From Monosporascus cannonballus (Eukaryota > Ascomycota > Sordariomycetes > Xylariales): DNA of 64,000 nt. The position numbers were made by a program, and so were the translations under genes. Positions 35,334-47,333 of this stretch are shown piece by piece. The first letter of the stretch is position 1; every line of letters starts with the position of its first letter. The stretch lies in contig QJNS01000035.1 in NCBI GenBank assembly GCA_004154925.1, positions 346,058 through 410,057 on the forward strand. Direction: 5' to 3'. The notes under the pieces were generated by a model that was not told the origin of the DNA, did no database searches, and was given only the letters and a program-made list of their open reading frames with translations.

Positions 35334-38300
35334 CGGCGTTGCGACGTCGGTCGTTGGCCAAAGCTTTAACGGAGGCGTGAGCCGCAACTTGGCAGCATTC
35401 GACGGCAGTGCTTACTGCCCTGTACATTGTGCATTTGTTTCGACACATTGCAAGGATTGTTTGATTTCAGCGATACCAATTGCATGGAGGGTGGCGTTTT
35501 TACCTGATGCTCCTTAATCATGAGGCATCTTCATCAACCATAATCACATTTTCATCGGATGGCCGGGAGTCGATAACTTGATGTCGATTTATCGAGATTA
35601 CGACCAGTCAATGCCGAATTGCTCCTGCTTCGTGCGTCATTATACGCACGGGACTATTCTTCGATTGTTTCACGGCACAAATCGGCGTTACCACCAATGA
35701 TACCACGGTCTGCATTTGATTTTATGTTGTTTCTTTTCACAATGCTGCAGCATTGATCAGCATGAAGCCCATTAAGGGAGGCTTCATGTGTACTTGAGAG
35801 TGCTTGAGAGGGGTATCAGAGGGCAACCTCGACGATGGGGACTCGCAAAAGAGGGTGTGTTCTTGATGTGATGGAAAAGGGAAAAGTGAGATTTGCGATC
35901 ATGGAGGCTGCAGCGTCAAAAGTCCCAACGCCCACAAAGGGTGGGGAAAAAAAGAGGAAAAGCGAAAACAAAAGTCAGGAGGCCCTCCGAGCACATAGCA
36001 GCCTTACGAGTAGCTAGAGAATCATGACAATTAATGAGGCATTCACCTAATTCCGTTGGTATCATAATCCGCTTGCGTGAAATTTGCATGTGCCATGGCT
36101 CAATTACCTAAGGTTGTCAGTCAGCTACAATTCCACGCAAGAGGCACGTTGATTGATCTGTAAACCGAGTCTCTTCAGCTAAAACCACGATGAACACAAT
36201 CCCGCGCGTGGATTGGATCGGTGTATACAGAGTATAATTCCACGTCCCCGAATGACTGCTCAAGTCGACTTGTGGTCGCCAAATACCTCTGGCGAAACTA
36301 GGAAGCCTAATTCTGCCGGCGGATACGTGAGGGGTGCCCTCAGCTGTCGCTGACCTCCCCGCCATCTACCGATGAAAGCGCATGGACAACGGCTGGCGAC
36401 CCACGAAATAACCAAGTTATGTACTGTATCTTGCGGCCAGGCCAAGTTACACTCTTTTTCTTATTTTTCCTTTCTCCTTTTATTTTCTTACTGCCTCCCC
36501 TCCCCCACTCTTTCTCTTTGACTCATCCGTCCTGATTTTAGGTATCTGAGGGGCAGTATCTTCGAGCACGTTGCCAATCAGGGACGACAGGCCATATGTA
36601 CCTAGGCGAACGGGATTGTATCGAAACTGCTGGACACGTACTCCAAGACGGTGACTGGGGAATAATCGACTGGTGGTGCGCTACCTATTGATTGATTGAT
36701 TGTTTCCCGGTGCTTTTATCCCCCTGCGCCTGCTCCAACTCCTCCTTCGCCCCCCCCCCTTCGTTATATTTTATTCTTTTTTTATTATTAATTTCTTTGG
36801 TTGTTATCGTCTCAAGCGTTGGACCCCCGCGATGTTATGTAGCGACCTACACACGTAGGTGGGTAGTGGTAGTTACGATTGGAGGTGCGATGAGGAGAAT
36901 ACTAGGTATGGTGTTGCCTCCACGTCGCCACGAGCAAACGGGAACCAATAAGTCAGTTTGACAACAGAGACGGAGGCTTTCCTTGGCTCCTTTATTGACA
37001 TATCGTTTTTCACATCGGGCCTCCTCCTCCCAGGCCGCCTCCCGCTGATGGACGACTCTGCGGATGGTGCGCAGAACTCCTTGCAGTGCGCCAAAGGACC
37101 CTTAATCGCCACCCATTGCCTACGTACCAGATGGGTAGGGAAGGTGTTGAAGTTCCTATCACGTCTCCTTACCCAAGCTGTTTCCCGGTTAGGTTCTACA
37201 CAGATGGTGACTTGCATAGAATATGCAACTACCTCGGATAGCAGTCCACTATTATCCCAGCCAATAACTAGGTATGACTGGTTTGCTAGGTCTCATAGCA
37301 TGTATGCACCTACTGTATGCGTTTTACTTTTCTTTTCTGTTTCTGCCAACCCCTTAAAGTCGTGAAGATGAATCAATGTTCCTCTGCCCTGCCGTTCCCC
37401 GCATGTAGCTAGCCTCAGGCCACGAGTTCTACGGAAAGGGAAAATTCTTTAAGATGAGACAAGAGCTGCGGTTGGAGAAGGTAGAACGCAGGATAGGGGT
37501 AAGGACCTCCTTATCCACTACGTCGCTGAACGTAATCCCCGATGGCTCACCGTTAGAGAACACTGCGGGAACATCCTGGCTGTTGCGTCGAGCCCGCGTA
37601 CGAGGTATATCCTTGCCCGACACGCGATGGGACGACGTCGGTCGCCGTTCCCAGACAAACGCGCCATGTATGCACGTGTTCTAGTACCTAAAACAGCTGA
37701 GCTGCGATTCACTACTTACGTAAGTAGGTAGTTAGAGGCTGTCAAGTCTGGGGCGGTGAGGTTGGATGTTTCGTCTCGCCTCGTCCGCCAGTGATGCCGG
37801 GGGAGGGGACAGCGCTGCAATTCATTATGTAAATTCTGTTTCCGGGCGTTACATGTAGCTAGCTTGTCGGTTAGACATTACTGGGTGTTTCGTTGTTTCT
37901 TTGCTTAATAGAAGCTGGGTGTCATAGGCATGGATGGACGGATATGTTGCTCTGCTGCTGGCTGGCTGGCTGACTGCAAGGCTGATGCTGATAATAACTG
38001 CCGCGTATGCATTCCACTGTACGCCTTGCTTGCTGTCGATCTATTCTTACACCCTTCCCCCCAACTGTGGGGTTGTTTTGAGATCAAGCGACACTGCATT
38101 GTCAGTCAGGTCATTCGTCTGTATGCAGTTAGTAGTGTTACTACACCTATGTGTGCGCACGCCTGCGGGTTGTAGGGAATCATATACCCAGGTTTTTTTT
38201 TTCCGTGAATAGGGAAAGAGAGAATATTTTGATTGGTCCGCATGGAGGTTAATGGTGTTGTATCAGGAGAGCACTTCAGCTTAAAGTTATCTCTCCGCCA

Positions 38301-41159
38301 TGAGCCCAACGATTACCGACCTGGACTCATCATACTTCCATCCTACGTGGGCCGTAACTGGCCCCGATGAAGTGTTCAACTACACAACTTCGTACATTAC
38401 TAACATTGAACCTAATGCATGTAGGACATAAGTAGCGTGTAATGGGTACCCATACATGTATGTAATAACGCATGAAGGCTTATCACCAAGTCCACCATCC
38501 CGAAGACATACAAGGCCCCCACTACTTCTAGATGAAGAACCCCGCGCGACGAAAAAAATGAAATTGATGGGTGATGCGTTGTCGCGGGGCATCATCACTC
38601 ACCGACATTGGGGCAAAATATGAAAGCACGCATGACGGACAGGTAGGCGTTTCCTTCCTGCGCCGTCTTTGGTAGATATCTACATTTTCTTCGAATCTAT
38701 CTACTACGCGCGGATTGTGTCAAGGAGAGCGCATGCGGCAAGCATCACGTGGACGGAGCACGGCAACAAGCAGCAGTGTAGTGTCATGCTCGACCACGGG
38801 CCAACGATGCCTAATGAATCTAGTCGTCCGCGTGAAAGCACGCTGCTAAGTGAAAAGCGAAGTAAAGTAGGAACGTACTGTATCCTGACTGATTACAAAT
38901 GCATGAGAGCCCCAACTAATTTGATACCCTGCATGTGATATTAGCGAGAACGAAGAGAAAGCCAATCACAATATTCCCTATGCAGGTCATGGATTCGGCG
39001 GGGACTTGAAAATTCAAATAGATACTGGCTCTAGCCCGGGTTATTCTTCACATCGTCGGCTTTCAGCGGCTATAGACAATTTAGACGAAGGTCGCAACTC
39101 TATCGAATCGCCCAATACGACTTCGGAACGGCGGCCTTTAGGAAGTTCCACCGGGCAACGAGTTACCGGCCCGGGTAAGCCCCCTTCTCAGTAGGGTCGT
39201 GAGCCGAAAGACTCCGGCGCTTCAGAGTTATACGAAGTATCTTCAACTTTCATAATGTCGCCCAGGTTGCGGTGGTACTTCATCGACAAGTCTCGACGGG
39301 GTGCCTGTTCATCTGAATGCCTTTTCCAGGTTGTTCAAGAGGCGACGTTTCGCCTGCGCATGATCTAGACCAGGAACTTGCCATGATTTGGAATGGCGAA
39401 GTACTGGTCAGTTATGCCACAGCAGGTGAAACGTCTGTCGAGGTTTTCCGGTTCCACCTGGCTGGGCTCGGTCCTTCTCGTGGGATAATGTCGGCGCCGC
39501 TTACGGGTTCTGGTCCAAAGGGCCCACCACCCGAAGGCGATCGAGAATCGGCGGCTCTAAGCCTCTTTTCCGCCAGGCGCCAGACAGGGGGACGGAACCC
39601 ACAAAATTAACTCTTTCTAGAAGCCTTCCTTTCCCGGCCACTAACCAACTACTACTGCAACATGGACAAGCAGCAGGGCCGACTTGGTGGAGCAGGGAGC
39701 CCACTCCCGGGGCACGTTTCGTTGTCCCTCATTGGCGGTTCGGCAGAGGTTATTTTCGAGAGCTGCCCCCGACCCCATATATCTCTGTGTATGAGAGGCG
39801 AAGGGCTCCGGAAAGAGGCCGAGCAGTTCATAAATATCACAAGAATTTTCACCGCAATTTCCTACCGTACCCTGCCTTGTGCCGGACGTATGAGTCCGGC
39901 GCGTCCAATCGAGACTCGAAAGAGCTCTCCTGGCCATATGTGGGACGAAGGTCACTATGGCGCAAACGGTGTTCACACGAAAAGTCCGACCGCTGCGTTG
40001 ACGTTATGGGCATCTGACAGCCGACTACGCGGCGAAGCCGGACTAGCTCGCTTAATCTGCTTCTGGCAGCAGGGTTCCCCCATCGCAAATCTTCGGCCTT
40101 GTCCCCGATACGAGTTTCATGCGGATGGGGGTGGGCTGCGGAATCGCCGTTGTGGTGTCACACTTTCCCGTAAGTTTGACGGAGCCGGGAAGAAAAAACT
40201 CTATCCGCATCACACGTGCACCCTCCGGTTGAGTTAGGGAAAACATAAAATTGCTTTGTCGGGTCCTGCCCTGCTTAGCCACGTGGAGCAGAGCGCCTCA
40301 TCCTAGCTTTCTTCAATGACCGAGTAGTCATAGTGCCCCACCTAGCCCCACGGTGGTTACGTCAAGGCGACTCCGCGAGTGTCGCGCTAAAAGTTTCTCC
40401 CTTTTCCCCCAACCCGTTGGACTGCAAGCATCTCATCACTCTCTCACCAAGGCCAACATTATGGAGCAGCCGCGTGCGGAGGCCTACCTAGCTTCCCCCG
40501 CAGATCACCGAACAAACGCGAATCGTGGTCGCGCGCTAATCCAAAGGCGTTCGAGTTTACTGCTTGTTGATCATGAGCAGCTGGCTATTCATGCTCGTGC
40601 GCCCCTTGTATCCTCCTTACGCCCCGGGCGTCAGTCGTTAATACATCATAGGGAAATTTGAACCATGACAGTGAATCCGGGATATATCGGCGAAGGTTGT
40701 CATCTAATTAGGTAATTCATTACCAAATCGGAGACGTCTGAAACCCCTATTTTGGGGGTTCGCGTCGCTGTCCCCAGTGGCCCGTCCCATCTAAATACGC
40801 CATAAGGGATGCTACAAGGCTTTTAGTCCCATGTTCTACCCGGAAATCATTTTATGCCTGACTTTATCGATTTTAATTGTTTGACAATCATTAAACCTGG
40901 TGGGTGGGTAACAAGGTCGACGGTTACCGCTACTAGTCGCGGTGATCTAAAGCTCATGTGCTTAATACTGAGCACCGGATCGTTTTACCTCGAATTAGAG
41001 CGGAAATCCGACTTTTGGACCCCTACTTCTAGGTGTACTTCCGGAATACATCATACCTAATAATAGCTTGAGATATTTTCCAAGGGTTGGAGTTGACATA
41101 TGATCATCATAGCAATTAGCGAAGCACAGCATAGCTCCCCAGGTGCGTGAAACAGCGAG
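35334..41159. other. Gene-poor region, first part
   Basis: After the AreA-GATA-like gene there is ordinary-looking intergenic DNA with T- and C-rich tracts near 36450-36530 and 36690-36800. Frames such as 36958-37365 start at TTG and lack motifs. A 97-codon plus frame at 39317-39610 reads fairly smoothly but matches nothing I know. No gene is called. Confidence 0.45.
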
Positions 41160-41242
41160 CAAAGTTGTGGACAGAATAATTGAGCCTTACAACGGTGTAC
41201 TGCGGGTCTTGACGCTATCAATTATTTTGTCCACCACCTTTG
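41160..41242. repeat. Short inverted-repeat relic, same family as 24.4 kb
   Basis: Arms at 41160-41183 (CAAAGTTGTGGACAGAATAA then TTGA) and 41218-41242 are reverse complements with two substitutions and one indel, enclosing 34 bp. The core GTGGACAAAATAATTGA matches the element at 24406. A third, solitary copy (GGACAGAATAATTGGACC) lies at about 41734-41752. Confidence 0.65.
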
Positions 41243-41518
41243 TGAGTCACAGGAGGCGTTGCAGAGAAACCGCGTCTCGGCCGGGTTGTCTCGCCTGCTA
41301 GCCTTACATCATCGTCCCGATATTCAGCCGCTGCGGTGATTCCGAGGTGGGCAAGGCTCAATGCCAATCAGGAACCCATCCTCCGCCAACGCCCACCGGG
41401 CCCGATGAAAGACCATCCCCTCCGACGGCTCTCTTGGTGTGTAAGCCTTCGAGCCCATTTCGAGGTTATCCCGGCCTCGCTAGCCACTAGTAAAGAATAA
41501 CGCTAAGAGCTAGAGGCC

Positions 41519-41537
41519 CCCCGAAGCCTCTTCGGGG
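41519..41537. repeat. GC-rich 8-bp hairpin
   Basis: CCCCGAAG and CTTCGGGG are separated by three bases. There is no adjacent gene; it may be chance or part of a decayed element. Confidence 0.6.
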
Positions 41538-41731
41538 TTCTGCGGAGCTCCTGCCGTTGCGGGAATATGAGAGCGCCTTGATAGCCACCCTCTGAATTAA
41601 GGAGAAGCGATGTGTGATGCTAGGCAGAGACTCCAGTTGAGGCACCTTTATTGGGAGGGACACATCACGCTTGCAAGATGCGAGGGCCAGGGCAGGTTCC
41701 CCCAGAGCGCCTACACTCACCCTGGCAGACT

Positions 41732-41770
41732 CTGGACAGAATAATTGGACCACCTCTAACCACGGAGGTG
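41732..41770. repeat. Solitary terminal-repeat copy plus small hairpin
   Basis: CTGGACAGAATAATTGGACC matches the arms at 24.4 and 41.2 kb. It runs into CACCTC...GAGGTG (41751-41756 and 41765-41770). A partner arm was not found nearby. Confidence 0.45.
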
Positions 41771-42540
41771 TATTGAAATTGCTATTACTTGATATATACC
41801 CTGATATCACTTCTAATAAAGTCGAATAATCACAGGCTTTCATATTTCGGATCAAACAAATGAGTATCCATCTTGGTCGGTTATGGTTTATTCAATATTT
41901 ACATTTTAACTCCTGCGTAGCATTCAGGCTGGCTCAACTATCTTGTCCAGAGCCTACCTGGGAGTCCTATGTATGTGGCAGGGGCAGTCGTGAACTCTAT
42001 GTTTGTGGTCCAGCTTCCTCGCTGCTGTAGACGGCCGACGCAGTCTTCATCCGTGATTCCGGCCATCTCTCTATACTATGCATGTCGCCCTCCAGTCCTA
42101 TAACTCCGCCAGATGGAGACTCTTCGTCAGGGATGCCGCCACCGTTGAAATATAGCACCCCCCCTTTAATGGCTCGTCTTTCTCGTAGAGACAGTGTCGA
42201 GGCTACCTCAGTTGCAGTCCGTAGTATTTATGAGACCTCGCTCCGATCTTCAATACAATACATCTTGGTCTCTTAACCCGACTTCTACGCCCAGGTGTGT
42301 CCAGTTCGTGTCGATACCCACGATCCATAATATTGGCCGCTATTTCCCCCTTACCCACTTCTGTGGCAGCGCCCTGGGGTAGACCCCGGAAAGCCCTAGT
42401 ACTTCTTCTGCGCGTACACTGCGGCCGCGTGAAGTCGAAAGGTACGAATAAAGCTACAGGAGTAGAGCTAAGTGAATTCGAATACTCGCCTTACCATCTA
42501 TTCGTGATGCTCTCCTTTCCGCAAAATACGTTGTAGACTG

Positions 42541-42965
42541 GAGGTCGGGCCCAACGCAAAGCAGCAGCTCAAAGCCGAGTTGTCCCGGACAGCCTTGGGT
42601 AGGCAGAGGGAGTCATCCAGGACCAATTACGTCACACTGGCGCCCGCGAAGAACCCCAACCTCCGAGAGCTGGATATCAAGGAGTCGGCGGCGGTTGTTT
42701 CGGACCTCGACCTGCACCATGTCGACGTCGAGGTGAGAGTCGAGGTCTTGCTATGAAACACAGTGACATGTCTCCCTGTCAGTGTTGTGTATATATAGCA
42801 CGCCTCTACCACCATGTAGACATCTGGACTGAACGTCAATGTATGCTCATTATCCTGTATTTCAGCAGTCAGGGGCCCGAAGTCCGCCGCGCCTCTCGAA
42901 ATTGCGCTGGGGGAATAAGACCTGGTCGTTCTCAAAGATGACACAGTCAACTCGATGTGCGCAGC
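42541..42965 (+). pseudogene. Unidentified gene fragment with an in-frame stop
   Basis: The plus strand reads EVGPNAKQQLKAELSRTALG, then NYVTLAPAKNPNLRELDIKE and SDLDLHHVDVE, and runs into GTGAGA at about 42732. After a possible intron ending in CAG near 42871, the frame VRGPKSAAPLEIALGE is stopped by TAA and continues DLVVLKDDTVNSM. The amino-acid texture and intron boundaries look like a real gene, while the stop inside the second block suggests decay. I do not recognise the family. Confidence 0.35.
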
Positions 42966-45900
42966 TACTGACTCTCAAGGAGCCAGGGGTCGCTTAGACC
43001 ACTGTCTCTGGAATGAGACAATAAGCTCTCCGCGCGAAGGCTTGTTGATGACGAGACTGATGGGGTGAATAGCGCCGCTGGTGCATTCAAACAGACCTTC
43101 GAGGACCGGGACGAATGTCCAGCGATAAGATTAACGCCTGAGTGGCCATGACCGTCAAGGTCTCGTTGGCCCTACCTTTCCCCTGGAGCCTTCAGAGTCG
43201 TATGCTCAGGGCTGCTCCGTGTAATTCCACGCCAGCCCCCTAGGGAAAGAAGCAGAGTAATATCTGTGCTCGGTACACTGTACACCACGATTGACTAAAC
43301 TTCCTCATACGTGGCAATACATCGTCTTGCAGAGCCGACCAGTCGTCGGACATTCTTGACCTTCTCAACACCCCAGCAAGACTAAGCTACGGCAGTCGCT
43401 ACTCTAATGGTAACTCGACTATCCCGTCTGAGGGGCTTTGAAGATTTAGAGTCTGTACGCATAAGCCCAGTTGTGGCGCAGCAAGGGTTTCGTGTATCAG
43501 TCAGAAATACCAACCGCAGCAGCAGAGGTGCAGAGCTCACGGCTCACGGGATGCTGAAGGGTCAGCCCTGTTAGTAGGATCCATGCTGTACCCTGTCCTC
43601 CTGTTTCCCCACGCGGCCCAAACTTCTGAGCCCGGCCAGGCTATAGCATGCACTACACGGACAATGAAGAGCTAAGGGCATTTATAGCCGTTGTGGATTG
43701 GGTTCAGACCATCTAGTATCTTCTGATTCATGTCGCGGGCCAATTCGCCGCTGGGTTGTCGAGGAAACCCAGGATATCCTGTATCTCGTACAGTATTACC
43801 CCTTCCTGATCAGGCCAAGCACTTGGAACCTGGTGAGTGGCCGACGTAGACTGTGTATCTTTCGTATGCACCACCTACTGTCCCAGCAGGAACCCTAGTA
43901 TGCTGGAAACTCCACGGGTTTCCAGACGCTCAGCGTTAGGGAACATTCAATGACCTCGTCTGCCGTCTTTTCGCTATGTGGCTCTTCCCAGAGACGAACA
44001 CGGTCTTGGTTCCCTCGATGTCATGTTGGTGCTCCTGCATTATACGCAGCCCGGGGATTTACGCATGATGTTGCTGTGAGTTTAATGGCCCTAAGACCTA
44101 CGGATAGATCGTGTATCTAGGCCACGTAGCACGTCATGATCGCATCGTTCCATGTTTTCATCATAGACTTGCATTCTACGGCGCCTCCTTAAACATCATT
44201 CTGTTGTTTTATAGTGTGTAGTCCACAAATTCTGGGCTAGGCCTTCGGGTCTGATATCCACGCTTGGGGGTGGAATAGGGGCTTCAGTCAATAATCAGAG
44301 TTGTCCTTGATAAGCTTGCCTACCAAGCTGTTACCTTCCTTATGATTGAGACAATAAAGCAATTACGTTGTTGTAGGCCCTTTGGACGCTGAGTCTCTGG
44401 AGGAATATCACCGTAGAATATTCTCCATATCACGCGTCGAACACATGTTCGTACCTGAATCTGTTCCTCCGTACGTGGTAGGTATAACTCCTTCTCTAAG
44501 TGGTTGGTATACCGGCAGTGTCGGAGCCCATGGATGCTGTTGTTCTCTAGATACTGTGTATCACCCTCCTCGGATTCCTAGAAATCTATGAAAGTAGGGA
44601 GATCCCCTACGGCCAGCCTACGTTCGCCATTCAATGCCATTGCCTTCTCTCAATTCTTTGGCGGATGGTTGAGCGGCAAACGTACTCGGGAGTTCTGATA
44701 AGCGCCCAAGAAGGAATTGACCGCTCGAGCTACGGGGTTGCTCTATGATGACCCAAGTTTTACAGGCGAGTGCCTGTGGTCTTCAATCATCTCTGATCAA
44801 CGACGGAGCTGAGGTCGATCAGCAATTGTCCAGGTCGAACTTTTTGCTAAGACACTCCTGGCCCCAAGACGATGCTGCAGCGTGAACATAGTATTTCTAA
44901 CGAAACTCACGCTTCGTAACGTCTGAAAGCTGAGGAGTCTAAGGAGTATCGTATAGCGCCGCTTGTATCTGGAGGGTTTCGGCGTCACCTACAACGACTG
45001 GTTCGGACTGGGTGCCACGAGACAGGAGACTGCAGCCCGCCGGTGAGACTTGATAACGGGCATAATTTATTGACGCAAATATGGTTCCCATATTGCATGT
45101 AAGATTCGGGCTTGATGCTGTGCCGGTACAATCCCTATGCAGTTAATATATAGGCCCATCCTCTCTTCCTGGGTTGGACGGATTGAGAAGAGGGTAAAAC
45201 GGGTGCGTTCTGCGACGGCTTAAGTGAGAATCGAGAGATTTCCTCGTGTTGATATCGCTAAGAAGGTTGAGCTATGATAATAGCGCACCGTGTGACGGCA
45301 GCGCCCTCTGATTCACTTAGCAAACGGCTTCCCCAATCGAGAGCACAGTGTCCAGTTCTTCAGCAATGTAAAAGTCGTAGAGGCACCTCAATATCTCGTA
45401 AAGCTGAATGATTCCTACTATACCGTAGATGATGGTGTCTCGGTGTTAGGAAAGAGGAAATAGGTATCCTGAGATTCAGTAAGCCCTTGGCAACTGGTAA
45501 TGATAAAAATCTTGCGCAAACATAGGATCCCAACAGCTCATGATGTATAACTCCTCGACCATAGTATGATCAACCGGACCTTTTAATGTTGGACTCCTAT
45601 TACGCCCAATGAAGGATATGCTGATCTCCGGACAATTTGAATAGCCTGCAGGAGCTCACTTCGTCATCTAGAGGAGGGGAACTGGAGCATTTGTGAGTTG
45701 AAGAACAAGGGGGAGCTAACCGTGCTTAGCGCACCGACTAGCATACCAAAGATACCTTGGTACTACTGAAGATGAGCCACGCTTATCAGTATATCGGCCC
45801 CACTTCAGCCACATCAATCTGTGGCTCTAGTTGGCATTCCATGTATAGGGTTTTAATGCCCTTTTCTCAACCTCTCAAAAATTTCGGGGTTTTAGCGAAA

Positions 45901-46045
45901 AGTGTGCTTGTGTGTGCCACATCCGAAGTCACCAAGCCTCGCACCCAGGTTTGACCTTAGGAAATTTCGTGGACTTGGAAGTCAACCAATTCTCCCCATT
46001 CCCTACTAACGACCAGCAGCTACTTGATCGCGAGCAGTCATCACA
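42966..46045. other. Gene-poor region up to the eL13 gene
   Basis: Only short motif-free frames are present. Around 44640-44720 an imperfect inverted repeat (CAATTCTTTGGCG and CGCCCAAGAAGGAATTG) is visible, but no tRNA can be folded. The last few hundred bases are the eL13 upstream region. Confidence 0.45.
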
Positions 46046-46943
46046 ATGGCGATCAAGCACAACAACCAGATTCAGAAGAACCGTACGTCGCTATTTTTCC
46101 AATTGTCTTCTTTTCGTCCTTTCCACACCCTATCTGCACTATCCTTGGATGGGGGGGGGGGAATTTAAAACTGGTTAAAGAGTTGAATGGGTGATGGATG
46201 GATGGATAGAGGGAGGGACGGATTGGTGGACAACAACGACAACAACCGGCAGCTGACGATGCGGAACATGGGAAAGCACCAGATCCACTGACAGCAATGT
46301 GATACAGACTTCCGAAAGGACTGGCAACGTCGGGTCCGCACCCACTTCGACCAGCCGACTAAGAAGATCCGCCGTCGTTCTCTGCGACGAGCCAAGGCTG
46401 CTGCCGTCGCTCCCCGACCTGTCGACAAGCTCAGACCCGTCGTCCGATGCCCGACTATCAAGTACAACCGAAAGGTCAGAGCTGGACGTGGTTTCACTCT
46501 GACTGAGCTGAAGGTATGGTTTACTTGATAGCTATATGATAGGTCTCTCTGGCTCTAACGCCTCTCTACAGGAGGCTGGTATCCCCCGTCTTCTCGCCCC
46601 CACCATCGGTATCTCAGTCGACTACCGCCGCCAGAACCTCAGCGAAGAGTCCCTCGCCGCCAATGTCGCCCGTCTCAAGGCTTACAAGGAGCGCCTGATC
46701 CTGTTCCCCCGCAAGGGTGCCAAGCCTAAGGTTGAGTCCGAGATCGTCTCCCAGGTCGGATCCACCCTGCCCATCGTCCCCGTTCCCCAGGGTGTCAGCG
46801 AGATCCAGAAGAGCGATATGCCCGCGCCGATCGAGGGTGGTGCCTACGCTGCCCTGCGGAAGGCGAGAAGCGACGCGAGACTGCGCGGTATTCGGGAGAA
46901 GCGAGCCAAGGAGAAGGCCGAGGCTGACGCGGCCAAGAAATAA
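46046..46943 (+). CDS. RPL13: 60S ribosomal protein eL13
   Basis: Three exons (46046-46082, 46308-46513, 46572-46943) give 204 aa, the normal length for the family. Exon 1 encodes [12 protein letters not shown]; intron 1 (46083-46307, GTACGT...CAG) splits the His codon before [16 protein letters not shown]. Conserved segments follow: [57 protein letters not shown] and a basic C-terminus. Intron 2 (46514-46571) is 58 nt. The protein is a structural component of the large ribosomal subunit. A relatively long first intron close to the ATG is usual for fungal ribosomal protein genes; here it contains an 11-G run and GATG repeats. The gene converges on the SmgGDS-like gene, with 390 bp between the stop codons. 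Confidence 0.97.
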
Positions 46944-47333
46944 ACGGGTAATGGAACCTGAAGGGGAATGCCCAGGAGTACGGACGGCATCAATGAGTTT
47001 CTGCTTTGGTTGCGTTGTCGGATGGCTATGGAGGTCTGGCCTGTTGTTCCTGTGGAGGCAGGGGGGAGTATATCAGCTCTCGACGCAGGGCCGAAGCATT
47101 ATTGCATCTCTCGGTTTACTCTAAGTCGTTCTCAATGGGAAAATGAATGGACAAAGGACACTTGCATGCTTCTGCGCTTTCGGACCTCTGTGATACCTCT
47201 CTAGATGGATGGAGTCTTTGCTTATTTTCCACAGAAATGGCTGTCTTTTATTTGAAATCATGCAGTTATCGGTCCGCATGGCGTCGTGATTTATGAACTG
47301 TTGCATTCCGTTTGCTAACTTTTCCCGCCCGTC
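46944..47333. other. Convergent 3' spacer
   Basis: 390 bp separate the two stop codons. This must hold the 3' UTRs of both eL13 and the SmgGDS-like gene; no separate feature is seen. Confidence 0.6.

Noticed and set aside
39317..39610. 97-codon plus-strand open frame with smooth amino-acid texture
   Set aside because: No family, no promoter signal and no conserved neighbour; kept out of the gene list.
44640..44760. tRNA-like sequence with an A-box-like GGTTGAGCGG
   Set aside because: No T arm with TTCRA and no pairing acceptor ends on either strand.
46190..46295. Box C/D snoRNA inside eL13 intron 1
   Set aside because: A GTGATGG and two CTGA motifs are present, but there is no terminal stem and the C box lies in a GATG simple repeat, so evidence is too weak.
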